This document shows positions 10,723 through 20,520 of a stretch of DNA of 64,000 bases, one piece after another. The translations under genes and the position numbers were made by a program. The notes below the pieces were generated by a model, which did no database searches, was not told where the DNA came from, and saw only the letters and a list, made by a program, of their open reading frames with translations. How positions within the stretch are numbered: the first letter of the stretch is position 1; each line of letters starts with the position of its first letter. The stretch spans positions 75,326,494 through 75,390,493 of the forward strand of contig NC_134535.1 of NCBI RefSeq assembly GCF_050624435.1, in the 5' to 3' direction. Origin of the DNA: Tenrec ecaudatus. Taxonomy: Eukaryota > Chordata > Mammalia > Afrosoricida > Tenrecidae.

Positions 10723-13477
10723 TCAAGTCTGGTGCACCTCATGAAGCATCAGTTCACGGGGGATGGCTGTCTCTGGACCAAACTTGGTGGCTGCCCGGCG
10801 CTCGAAGGCAGCAACATTCTGTTTGACAACCTCATCAAAAAACATGGTGGCCAGCTGGGAGTGCAGCAGAGAACGAAATTCAAAGGAAATCTGAGAATGG
10901 GTAAGAAATAGTCAGAAGTTCTTCAAGACTGGGCAAACGCAAGGATGCTATTCCTCAGGGCCTATACCCAACCCCCTCCCCTCCAGTTTCCTCAGGTACC
11001 CTCAAAAGCCCAATTTAGGGCTAAGCACAGGGCAAGTTGGATACAAGCTCAGAGATTTGTGGAAACTTGCTATCATTGACTTAGGAAATACTAAGTCCTA
11101 GCTATGCTTAAAGAATAACCCCATCAGAACTTCAGCTTTGCTCCCATGCCCAACCCAAGCCCTTTGCTGCACAGTCTCCTGACTCACCGAAAAGTCCACA
11201 GTGCAAGTTCTGGGGTATGCAGGAATTCCCGGGCTGAATCGCCAAATGGTCTCTAAGTGGTTGAAGAGTTTGCCGTCAGTGCAAACAGCCTGGAAGAGGT
11301 TACAATGGAATAAAGTATATTTTTATACTACGTACATTTTAAAACACTTGACAATGTCAACTCATGGCTACCCCAGATGTTCTGCTCCATTAGGATTTCT
11401 TGTCCTTAATCTTCACGGAAGCAGATCACTAGATGTTTCTTACACAGCACCACAGGGTGGGTTTCAGCTGCCAACCGTTAGGTTAGTAGGCCAGCACAAA
11501 CCATTTAATGCCACCCACTGACCTTATGCTAAGTATAGGACGTGAAGAGGAGGTAGATATATATGTGTATGAATATATATATCTGCCTTCTAATACTGAG
11601 GGGCAGTTGACACACAATAGCCCTTCAGTGTGAGCAATGCTAGACAACACACAAACATGATCCTCCCTCAGAGGCCTTACCTTGACCATGTGGGGTTTTA
11701 CCATAGAAACAGATGAGGTATAGCGTTCCAAGATAGGCGGGAAGCCAACCTCCAGTTGAGCCTTCAGGTGCCCCTTACGGCTGGATACCACCAAAGACTT
11801 CTTACACCAGGGAACAAACTCTCGATAGTCTTGCACGTTGGACACCACCTCGAACATTTCCTGCATTGAGTATCTAGGGGAAAGGGAGTCACAGGTCAGG
11901 ACATTGCCCCGTACCTCTGTGCAACGAACCATGCAACTACAGGAGCTACAGGTACCAGACAAGCAATATTGATATCACCTGGTGGCATAGTGGTTACACA
12001 TTGTGCTGCTAGCCACCAGCCAGCTCCTTGGGAGAAAGAGGAGGCTTTCTTCTCCCGGAAAGAGGCTCAGAAACTCAGGAGTCAATGGACTCAGCAGTGG
12101 GTTTTTGAGTTTCTATGCTCTCGTTCACAGACTGCTTCTGCATTCATGTTGACCTTAAGGGGGACTATCTGGGGAGAACAGGCTGTGATCTCAGCTCTAA
12201 CAGTGTGACCTGAGGGAAACTATTTGTCTCCATTTCCTCATCTACAAAGTGAAAGTAAGACAACCTGATCATTGGTTTATTGGGAGGGTTAAAAGATCTG
12301 CATAAAATGTCTAGCTTCTAGCAAACAGCAAGTGTTCAATGTAGTGCTCACAGCACATCAAGCCGGGTCACCAGAGAAATCCTACCCTGTAATCCGACTC
12401 CCAACATGTGCTTGGCTGATACTGGGAAACTCCCTCAGTTCGAGCCCAGCAGCTTTGGGAGAAGAATGTGTTTGTTCCCATCAAGATTTTATGGCTTTGA
12501 AAACCATGGGGAAGTTCTATAGGGTCCCTAGAAGTCAGAATCAAGTTTTCATTTTTTAACTCAACATTAGCCATGTTTCATTTAATACAGATGCATAGCA
12601 ACTAAGAAGGGGGAATTAAAGATTGGAAGGAAGGCTGAGAGGATAGAGCTGGAAAATGAGTGGTCAGGGGCCAGTCCTGCTCCCTAAAGCTGCCCTGATG
12701 TTTCAGCTTGGTTGGCCGTAGGGAAGGAGTGCAGGACAGGAAGATGCTCACCCCATGATCCTACGCTCCGAGTAGGCCTTTCGCTTGTTGGTGAAGGGGG
12801 CAGTGAAGCCCATGAAGGATCGGCTGGGAGGTACGCCACCCTCTGAAGCCAAGATCTGTGCAGCCCGGGGCAAAAGGCTGCAGGAGGTCAGACACCTAAA
12901 ACCAATCAGAAAAGAGGGCAACTTGGTCATTCTCGAATTCTTCCCCTGTCCAATGCTGGGGCCAGGGGCGCATCCCCGACATCCCCGAGGAAGGGCGTCC
13001 GGAGAGCTTCACCCTGGCACTTGCTGCATCCCGCCAGGCTCCGCTGGCCAGGCAGTCACGAGTACGAAAGGTCGAGGGCGGCTGAGGACAAGCTCGGGTC
13101 CTCTGGAACACCACGGTCCCTGGGGTCCCTCCCACCCTGTCGTTACCCGGGCTCAAGAGGTGGGTGGGCGCCCAGCCCAGGGACCCCTCCCCCCGGTCTA
13201 ACTAGCCAAGACGTCTCCAAAGCGCTATTCCAAACCCGAGGGCAAAGCCGCCCGCGCACCGCCGCGCCGGCATCCCGCGGCTCCAGCCCTCGGCGCGGAG
13301 CTGGAAGGCTCCGCGCGACCGCTCCCCGCCGGCAAGGACACCCGCGCCCGCGCCTCCCTCTCACCTCATTGGTCGCGGAGGGCCCGGGGGCGGGGCCGGG
13401 CGCGGGGGGGGGCCGCGGCAGCGCTGGGCGGCCGCGCGTGTCCCCGCCGGGAGCCGCCGCGCGCTGGCCCAGGCCAT
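10723..13477 (-). CDS. COQ10A: Coenzyme Q-binding protein COQ10 homolog A (START-like)
   Basis: COQ10A is a mitochondrial START-domain protein that binds coenzyme Q and supports its use in the respiratory chain. Coding exons on the minus strand are 13477-13365, 12895-12752, 11873-11681, 11289-11188 and 10890-10723 (TGA at 10725-10723). All junctions are GT-AG and the sum is 720 bases, giving 239 aa against 247 in human. Exon 1 encodes an Arg/Ala/Pro-rich leader starting [12 protein letters not shown], consistent with a mitochondrial presequence. Exon 2 gives [15 protein letters not shown] and the [12 protein letters not shown] segment. Exons 3-5 form the START-like fold, including EFVPWCKKS and ISFEFRSLL. 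The start was chosen because it matches the human MAW start and lies in a CpG island. Mammalian COQ10A uses alternative first exons, so another N-terminus may exist. The gene is tail-to-tail with CS. Confidence 0.95.
11335..11522 (-). repeat. AfroSINE in COQ10A intron
   Basis: On the minus strand it reads as a tRNA-derived SINE with box-B-like GGTTGGCAGCTGAAACCCACC and a 3' part with ATGAGTTGACATTGTCAAG. It lies between coding exons 11873-11681 and 11289-11188. Confidence 0.65.
11973..12085 (+). repeat. AfroSINE, 5' part only
   Basis: It starts CACCTGGTGGCATAGTGGTT, the A-box end of the AfroSINE, then GGGAGAAAGAGGAGGCTTTC. The RTE-like tail is missing. It lies in the COQ10A intron upstream of exon 3. 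Confidence 0.7.
12195..12345 (+). repeat. MIR SINE fragment
   Basis: GTGTGACCTGAGGGAAACTA, then TCCATTTCCTCATCTACAAA and GGGAGGGTTAAAAGATCTGC, follows the MIR core and 3' end in order. An ancient mammalian SINE, in a COQ10A intron. Confidence 0.7.
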
Positions 13478-13900
13478 GGGTGCCCTCGCTCGGCCCTGCG
13501 CGCAGAGCCCGCGGGCCCGCCTCCCTCCAGGGCAGTGGGCGGCGGGGCGCAGCCGCCGGGGGTCCGGCGCCCGAGCTTCCGGCGGAGGGGGGTGCAGCTC
13601 CGCTCGCCCCGCGCCCGCCCGCCCGCCCGCCAGGCCGCCCGGGTCCGCTAGAACTGAAGTCGCGACCGCTGCTCCCGCAGCACCCGGTATCCCCACGTCA
13701 CCCGTTGCCATGGTTCGGGAGGAGGAGAGGGAGGAAGTCGGGGCGCAGAGCAGCTTGTCGGGAGCTGTAGTTTCACATCGCCGGCGGGCGCGGAGCCGCA
13801 GCCCGGATTCCCCTTCGAAGCGAGAGGCGGCGGACACTTGCGCTCGGCGTTCGTACGCGTTACCACGGAGGACCAGTCCTCGCAAAGGGGCATCGGGCTT
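13250..13900. promoter_or_regulatory. COQ10A: CpG island covering COQ10A exon 1 and promoter
   Basis: The region is very GC-rich with dense CpG and GGGCGG-like boxes, in contrast to its surroundings. It covers the COQ10A start codon at 13477 and the likely minus-strand start sites just above it. Long open frames on both strands here are a by-product of GC content and match no protein I know. Transcription start sites cannot be fixed from sequence. Confidence 0.7.
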
Positions 13901-14549
13901 GGTGGAGGGTCAGCGTCGAGGGGGAAGACCCTCGACCTGCACCAGTTCACGTAGTGACTGCCGCAGTCACCCAAACCTAGCGGAGATGGCGCAGGACCGA
14001 CCGGGCGGGTGTCCTTCCGTTGTACCGACAGCCCTAAGACAGTCCGGGCCACGACCTCACCAGGCAAACTCCCTGGCTCGTCTGTGGTCGTGAGACCCGA
14101 TGCAGAGGCCCAGAGGCGACTTCGTGGGCTGGCTGGTCACAGTGTGCGGTCATCCTCTGCACGCTGACAGCCGTCATCACATTCATCACAGCCCAATGCG
14201 TCCCTGTAGACCCGACAGTGCTGACGCTTTACCTCTTTGCCTTTGCAGTTTTCACTTTCAAGAGCAGAGGGAAGAAACTGATGTGGGAGCACTGGGAGTT
14301 ATCATACGGGGAGAGAACTCTGTTCCCTGGAAAACTGCACGGGATGAAAGGGAAGGCCCCTTGGGCAGGAACCTAAGCCATGCACTTTTACTCTACTGTT
14401 TTGCTTTCCCTGATCAAGGAGAAAATAAAATTGGGGCCAGGGGAGAAAACATCAAAAGGGAGTGGGGGACCAGCACTGAGAAACCCAGGATCTGTGGTTG
14501 TTGGGTGCCACGGAGTCCTTTTCGACAGGTCTCCCACAGAACCGGAGAA
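13901..14549. other. Spacer upstream of COQ10A, nothing recognised
   Basis: Mixed sequence between the COQ10A CpG island and the RTE fragment. GC content falls off after about 14100. No coding exon or named repeat was recognised. Confidence 0.4.
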
Positions 14550-14900
14550 GAACGTAGCAGGTACCATGAGCTGCTAAAAAGGACAAGCCAATATGTTGGG
14601 GAAAGTACAGCCAGAGTGCTCCTTAGAGGTGAAAATGGCAAGCCTTTGTCCTACATACTTTGGACATGTTGTCAGGAGAGGCGAGTCCCTGGAGAAGGAC
14701 ACCATGCTTGGTAAAATGGAGGGGCAGCAAAGGAGAGGAAGGCTCTCAAGGGGATGGATTGACACAGTGGTTTCCCCGTGGGCACTGGCACAGGGACAAT
14801 TGTGACCATGGCCCAGGACCGGGCAGTGTTTTGGTCTGTGGCACAGAGCGTGCGTGTGTCGCTGTAGCCAACTCCACGGCACCTAACCACCACCACTCAC
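14550..14900 (+). repeat. RTE (BovB-clade) LINE 3' end
   Basis: The landmarks GAAAGTACAGCCAGAGTGCT, TACTTTGGACATGTTGTCAG, CCCTGGAGAAGGACACCATG and GATTGACACAGTGG are the conserved C-terminal reverse-transcriptase coding region of BovB/RTE LINEs. It ends in GTCGCTGTAGCCAACTCCACGG and an ACC-rich tail. The tail resembles the AfroSINE tail, in line with RTE-driven AfroSINE mobility. The frame is disrupted. Confidence 0.8.
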
Positions 14901-15744
14901 AGAGCCCACTGAGTGGGTTCAAACCACCAACCTTTTTGTTTGCTGATGAGTCGTCATACACCATCTCTCATGCCTCCTCCATGTCAGTTGCTGCTAGCTC
15001 AAGAAGTATGACCTTTCCTTCCGTCCTATTTTCTTCTGCCTACTACTGAGAAGTTAAGAAGCCCCAAGATAGGAAATGACCTGCCTTCTTTTGCCCTCGG
15101 CAGTCTGGGAGGGCATGTCAGACCTGTTCCCTCTCACCACCATCACCAGAGTAGCTTATCGGCTTCCAAGTCAAAGGTGCTCATCTGAAGCCACCTTCCG
15201 TCGGGCATGTCACCTTGAGGGGCAGATTGATTCTCTCCATCCCCACTCTCTTGCCTGGCCCTGCCCTTCGGACTAAAGGCTCACACATGTAAGGCAGCTG
15301 CTTCGCGGAGCGTATGGGCCTGGCTGAAATTAACTGGGATCCAGGACCGAACTGCGACCTCATTAACCCTCTGCCTTAACCGAGTTAACTGCTGCAGAAT
15401 CCCCGAAGGACAGTCAGCCTGCTGAGCCAATTGGCTTGCCCCCATAATTAATTAGATGAGCTAATTACTGCCATTTAAATCTTTCCCAGTTCATACCCTG
15501 TGCTTGAAATAACCAGTGTCCTGCCACTCCCCTGCCATGCTGCGTCCATGTTGTCCTTCACTGAAACACCCCTCCTCCAGGAAGGCCCCTGAAGGAAACC
15601 CACCCCCTACCATGCAGTGCTTTACATCTTTGCCAAAGGGCCGTGACTTTCATAGCTTTTACACAACATTACTCTGGACACACACATGACATGTCTATAC
15701 GTCTACTAGCTGACAAGTTTCACAAAGATGGTGGCAGTGGTGGT

Positions 15745-15945
15745 GCTGTCAACTAAATGTTGACTCAGCTCGGCAACCCAACCCCCCCCCCCCATGTGAC
15801 AGAGTGAAATGTCCCATAGGGTCTTCTAGGCTGTCATTTTACGAGAGCAGACCCTCTTTCTCCCACCGAGTTGCTGGGTGGGTTCAAACTGCCGAGCTTT
15901 GGGTTGGCAGCTTAGCTCTTGACTGCACCACCAAAGCCAACCTTC
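15745..15945 (-). repeat. AfroSINE
   Basis: Reverse-oriented copy with CACCGAGTTGCTGGGTGGGTTCAAACTGCC (abridged: GTGGGTTCAAACTGCC) and the A-box end CACCACCAAAG. A C-run at 15781-15793 interrupts the 3' part. Confidence 0.7.
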
Positions 15946-16914
15946 ATTTGTTGTTGTTTTTAACATCCTTAAATCTTGTTCCTGATCATTAACAAATCGG
16001 TCACAATAATTAGTCCTCAGTCCACACTGGTGGAACATGAAAACTGAGGCTGGAGATGGGCAAGTGTCTGTCTGGAATGCCCCAATAGGAAATGAATGCT
16101 GCAGTTGAATCCAGTGGGCAGTGCAAATAACAGTGCTTTGCCGCCAATTCCAGCCGGAATTCCCCAGCTCCCACTTGTGGGTTTCCCTGAGTCCTGGAAG
16201 TATGTGATTCCTACCTATCATATCTCTTACTTTCCCTGCTGGAAAAGCATCTTTCTGTGTGCTGAATAATATTAAAAATAACTCTTGTAGCCCTTCCTCC
16301 TCTGCCCAGCTGCCCAGAAAACCTGGCTGGCAACCTCCTTGTTCACCTCCATCCTTGTGCCAGGCTGAGGCACGTGACCCAAGCGCAACCCCTGACCAAT
16401 TCCTCAGGTTACCAAGAGCTATTTTTGGCAATAGAGTTCGTGTATTCCCCTCCTCCTCATCCTCTGGGCCATGCCCCAGCTTAGTCCTTCCGGCAAGACC
16501 CATCCGACCTAATAGTCCCTCGAGGCAACCAATGTGTCCAACAGCTGATCCCAGCTACCTTCAGTTCCGCCTTCATCACCATCCTCGCTCCTCATTATCC
16601 AATACCAAGTGCCCTGTTCCCATGTCCTGTTCTGCTAGAACTACAAAGAACTTAAGGTCTACCTTGCCCTTGGCAGGGACTCAAAATCCTTCTCTCCTTC
16701 AAACGAAACAAAGTCATTTACACTCATCTTGGGAAGTAAGAAAGGAAGTTGAACGGTTACGAGTAAGTTTAAATTTGTTCTGAAAATTCTGGGCACCTGT
16801 GTGTCGTGAAGATGGACAAGAGGAAACAAAGGTGTGCAGTTGAAAGCAGATTGTAGTGGTGTACACGCAGTGGGTGGTAAGGAGACCGAGCCAGAGAGAA
16901 AGGGCCTGGAGGGA

Positions 16915-17100
16915 GCGCTGGTGGAGTCATTGGAGTAGGGAGACGCAAGGTTTAGACATTCGAACCCACCAGCTGTTCTGTGGAAGAAAGATGCAACTGT
17001 CCACCTCCATAAAGACTTAGTCTCCGAACCCTAAAGGGCAGTTTTATTCTGTCCTGTAAGGTGGCTGTGCGGTAGAATGGGCTCAATGGCAGTGAGTTGG
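16915..17100 (+). repeat. AfroSINE
   Basis: It starts GCGCTGGTGGAGTCATTGG, contains TTCGAACCCACCAGC and CAGTTTTATTCTGTCCTGTA, and ends in GGGCTCAATGGCAGTGAGTT, the RTE-like tail. Nearly full length. Confidence 0.75.
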
Positions 17101-17507
17101 AGAGGAGACTCTGTTAACTTAGCAAGTCTTCCTGGGAGAACTGAGCTTTTAAGAAGCATGTTGTTTTCATTTATGTTTTTGAATCTTTTATTGCTTTTCT
17201 TGAGAATATATCTTTAATGCCACTTTCCACAAACTTTATTAAGCCCCCTTGTACACAACAAAAACCCAGCTGCCAATTCTACTGGACAGTCCAGTGGCCT
17301 TCCCTTCCCCACCCCCACCGCCACCCCACCCCCAGCCTTGAATACATTCTCTTGAGTTGTACAACCACTTTCATTCCTCCCTTGCTGAGTTGTTCTTCCA
17401 TCATTAATATTAATTCACTGACATTGAAATTCCTAGTAAGCACGATTTTAATATAGTAAAAATTCTAAAAGGTAGATATTATGAGGTACCCTCAACCCCT
17501 CACCCCT

Positions 17508-17895
17508 CAAAAAAATCTCCCTGCCATTGAGTCAATCGTGACTCCTCGTGACCTTATAAGAGAGGGTAGTTCTGCCCTGTGTGCTTCCAGGCGTTTCTAT
17601 TCCTAGTGACTCCATGTGACAGCACAGAACTGTGCCATGGAGCTTTCTAGTGGGAGGACAGATCTGGTGACATATTCCCATCAAGATAACAGCCAAGGAA
17701 ATCTTGAGGCAATTCTCCTGTCACATAGGGTCACTGGGAGTCTGTCACAACAGTCTTTATCAGAGCATCGATAAAGACTGATAAATCTTCCTCAATGCCA
17801 GTCTTTTTTCCCAAGTAACTTCTGGGTGAGTTCAAGCTGCCGACTTTCCAGTTAGCAGTCAGGTGTTTAACCATTGAGCCACCAGGTTCCTTAAA
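17508..17895 (-). repeat. AfroSINE copies, disrupted or doubled
   Basis: A tail block (CCATTGAGTCAATCGTGACT) at 17525 and a second tail-like block at 17710-17740 precede an A-box end at 17870-17892 (AACCATTGAGCCACCAGG). Either one SINE inserted into another or an internal duplication. Confidence 0.6.
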
Positions 17896-17902
17896 GAGTG
17901 TA

Positions 17903-18106
17903 TAAAAACCACTGCCACGCAGTTGATTGTGACCCATGATGCTTCTATAGGACAGAGTATATAACTACTCTAGTGGGTTTCCAAGGTTATAAATTTCCAG
18001 AGGTCAACAGCCTCATCCTTCACCCTTTCCCTCAGAGTTGCTGCTAAGTTTGAACTGTCTACCTTGCAGTTAGAAGCCCAACGCTTTATCCACAGCTCCA
18101 CCAGTG
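17903..18106 (-). repeat. AfroSINE
   Basis: Reverse copy with the tail CCACGCAGTTGATTGTGACC, CTATAGGACAGAGTA, and the A-box end TTTATCCACAGCTCCACCAG. It lies directly beside the previous SINE. Confidence 0.75.
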
Positions 18107-18109
18107 CTT

Positions 18110-19200
18110 TTGAAAAATCATTTATTGGGGGCTCGTACAACTCATCACAATCCATACAGCCATCCATGTGTCAAACACATTTGTACATTTGTTGCCATCA
18201 TCAGTCTCAAAACATGTTTTACTTGAGCCCTTAGAATCAGCTCATTTCCCCCACCCTTCCTCCCTCCCAAACCCTTGATAATTAATAAATTATTGTTTTC
18301 ATGTCCTACACCGACCACTGTCTCCCTTCACCCACTTTTCTGTTCATCCCCTGGGAGGGGGTTATAGGTAGGATCCTTGTGATCAGATCCCCCCTCTCCC
18401 CACACCCTCCTGGTATTGATACTACTCTCAATATTGTTCATGAAGGGTTCACCTGCCCTGGATTCCGTGTTTCCAGGTCTTATCTGTCCCCATGTACATA
18501 TTCTGATCTAGTCGGATTTGCAAGGTAGAATTGGGTTCATGGTAGTGGGTGGGGGAGAGCAATCAAGAAGTAGAGGAAAGTTGAGTGTTCTAACGGTGCA
18601 CCCTGATTAGTCTCTTCCTTGTGACATTTCTGTAAGGGGGTGTCCGATTTTCTACAGATGTACTTTGGGTCTCCACTCTGCACTCCCTCATTCACAATGA
18701 TACAATTTTTTGTTCTTTGATGTCTGATACCCGATCCCTTCAGCACCTCGTAAACACGATCAAACAGGCTAGTGTGCTTCTTCCATGTGGGGTTGTTGCT
18801 TCTGAGCTAGATAGCCCTTTGTTTATCTTTAACCCTTTAAGACCCCAGACGCTGTATCTTTTGATAGCCGGAGGCACCATCAGCTTTCTTCACATTTGCT
18901 TATGTACCTGCTTTGTCTTCAGTGATCGGGTTGGGAAGGTGGGCTTCATGGAATACTAGGTTATTAGAACAAAATGTTCTTGCATTGAGGGAGTACTTGA
19001 AGCCCAATGTCTGTCTGCTACCTTAATACTAAACTTATAGATGTACATAGATCTATTTCTCTATTGTTATATATATTAACATATGTACATGCCTGTATTT
19101 AGATCTCTGTTCTTGGCCCCTGGTTCTTTGCTCGATTTCCTTTTACTTTCCTTTTGTCTCACTATCATGTTCGGCCGTCATTTGACCTTCAGTAAGGAAA
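18110..19200 (-). repeat. LINE 3' end, longest copy
   Basis: Minus-strand copy with the A-tail seen as T-rich sequence near 18110 and the conserved end GAGCCCCCAATAAATGAT. It extends upstream through the GATAGCCGGAGGCACCATCA segment to about 19200, farther 5' than any other copy here. It has no long ORF. Confidence 0.75.
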
Positions 19201-19212
19201 CAAGTGCTCTTT

Positions 19213-19280
19213 TTTCTTATGATTTTACTTTTGAAAATCATTTTATGGGGGGGGGCTCGCACAACTCTCATCACAATCCA
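19213..19280 (-). repeat. Very short LINE 3' end insertion with target duplication
   Basis: Only about 60 bases of the LINE 3' end are present (GGGGGGCTCGCACAACTCTC on plus). It is flanked by ACAAGTGCTCTTTT (about 19199-19212) and ACAAGCGCTCTTTT (about 19282-19295), one mismatch in 14. This is a severely 5'-truncated retrotransposition. Confidence 0.7.
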
Positions 19281-19309
19281 CACAAGCGCTCTTTTGAAGG
19301 GTGCATGCC

Positions 19310-19470
19310 AAACCAGTTCCACTGCCATCCCGTTGACTCACAGGGTTTCCAGAGATGGAATGTTTGCAGGAGCTGTCTTAACCTTCCTTGTAGGGGCTGG
19401 TGGGTTCGAACTGCCAACCACTCAGTTTGCAGGCCAACCCTCACTCAGCCCACTGCACCCATCAGGCCTC
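19310..19470 (-). repeat. AfroSINE
   Basis: Reverse copy with CCACTGCCATCCCGTTGACTC (tail) and GGTGGGTTCGAACTGCCAAC (B box), just upstream of the ANKRD52 CpG island. Confidence 0.7.
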
Positions 19471-19599
19471 CTTCAGGGAGTGATGGCGGTTCAGGAAAGT
19501 GAAGTCACCGCCGTCGACGGTCAGGTAGCTTGGCCCCTTATTTCCTTCCTACCCGGCTCATGTCGCCCGCAGTGACGGGGCCGCACCCCCGCTGGGTCT

Positions 19600-20007
19600 C
19601 CCCTGGGCTCGGCGGGCAGAAGCGCTGGGCGAGGCCTGAAGGTCGGGTGCGCCCAGGCTAGCGGGTTGTTCCTCGTGCGGAGGCGCCTCGGAGCCAAGGC
19701 CAGGTTGCTGGGGAGCCGTGCGGGCGCCGGGGCGCTCGGAGGCGGCGAGCGCTCGGCGATGGACTTGGGGCGCCGCAGAGCCCGTGCCCGCGGTGCCGGG
19801 CGCCGGAGAGAGCCGTGGCCAGGGTGGGGCGGGGGCACTGCGGCGCGGCCGCCCGGGAGGCGCACGCCCTGCGGCGGGGCGGCGCGTGGCCGCCAGGGGG
19901 CGCTGCGGGCTCCCGCTCGCCCTCCCCCCCCCCGTAGGCGGGGCCGCGCTCTCCCCGCAGCCGCCGCCGCCGCCGCAGCCTGGGCCGCCCCGTGTCCCCG
20001 GTGGAGC

Positions 20008-20038
<31 letters not shown>

Positions 20039-20520
20039 TCAATGCGGACGGAGCCCGGGCCGGGCCATGGGGATCCTCAGCATCACGGATCAGGTCCGCT
20101 CCCTTGCCCATCGCCGCTTCCTCCTTCCGGGGCCCGGCGCCGCCGCCGCCGCCGCCGCCGCCACGCGAGCCCGGGGATGTGCGGCCTAGGCAGGGCCCGA
20201 GCCCCAGGCTCCCGCGGCTCCCGCCCCGCCCCGCGCCGCGCGCTGCTCATCCCAACCGGTGCCCTTGGGGGCTTGGCGATGGGCCGCGGCGCCGCGAGGA
20301 CCCGCTGCGAGCGGGCACCCAGAGGGGAGCCCCCTCCAGCAACGCCTCCCTCCCCGCAAGCTGGGCCGCCCCCTCCCCCTCTGGTCCTGCTCTGGCCCGC
20401 TCGGTGACCGCCGGTTCTCCCCGCAGCCACCCCTGGTCCAGGCCATCTTTAGCCGAGATGTGGAGGAAGTGCGCTCCCTCCTCTCGCAGAAGGAAAACAT
20501 CAACGTGCTGGTGAGTTGGG
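19600..20520. promoter_or_regulatory. ANKRD52: CpG island and 5' leader of ANKRD52
   Basis: Dense CpG sequence surrounds the ANKRD52 first exon. GCC/CCG triplet runs lie at about 19959-19978 and 20006-20034 (probable 5' leader) and again at about 20137-20163 inside intron 1. An upstream ATG at 20042 overlaps the main start out of frame. The very long open frames across this island in several frames are composition artefacts. Confidence 0.75.

Noticed and set aside
13021-14093. Long overlapping ORFs (up to 249 aa) on both strands near the COQ10A first exon
   Set aside because: They arise from CpG-island composition with few stop codons, are Arg/Pro/Ala/Gly-rich without domains, and conflict with the clear COQ10A exon 1.
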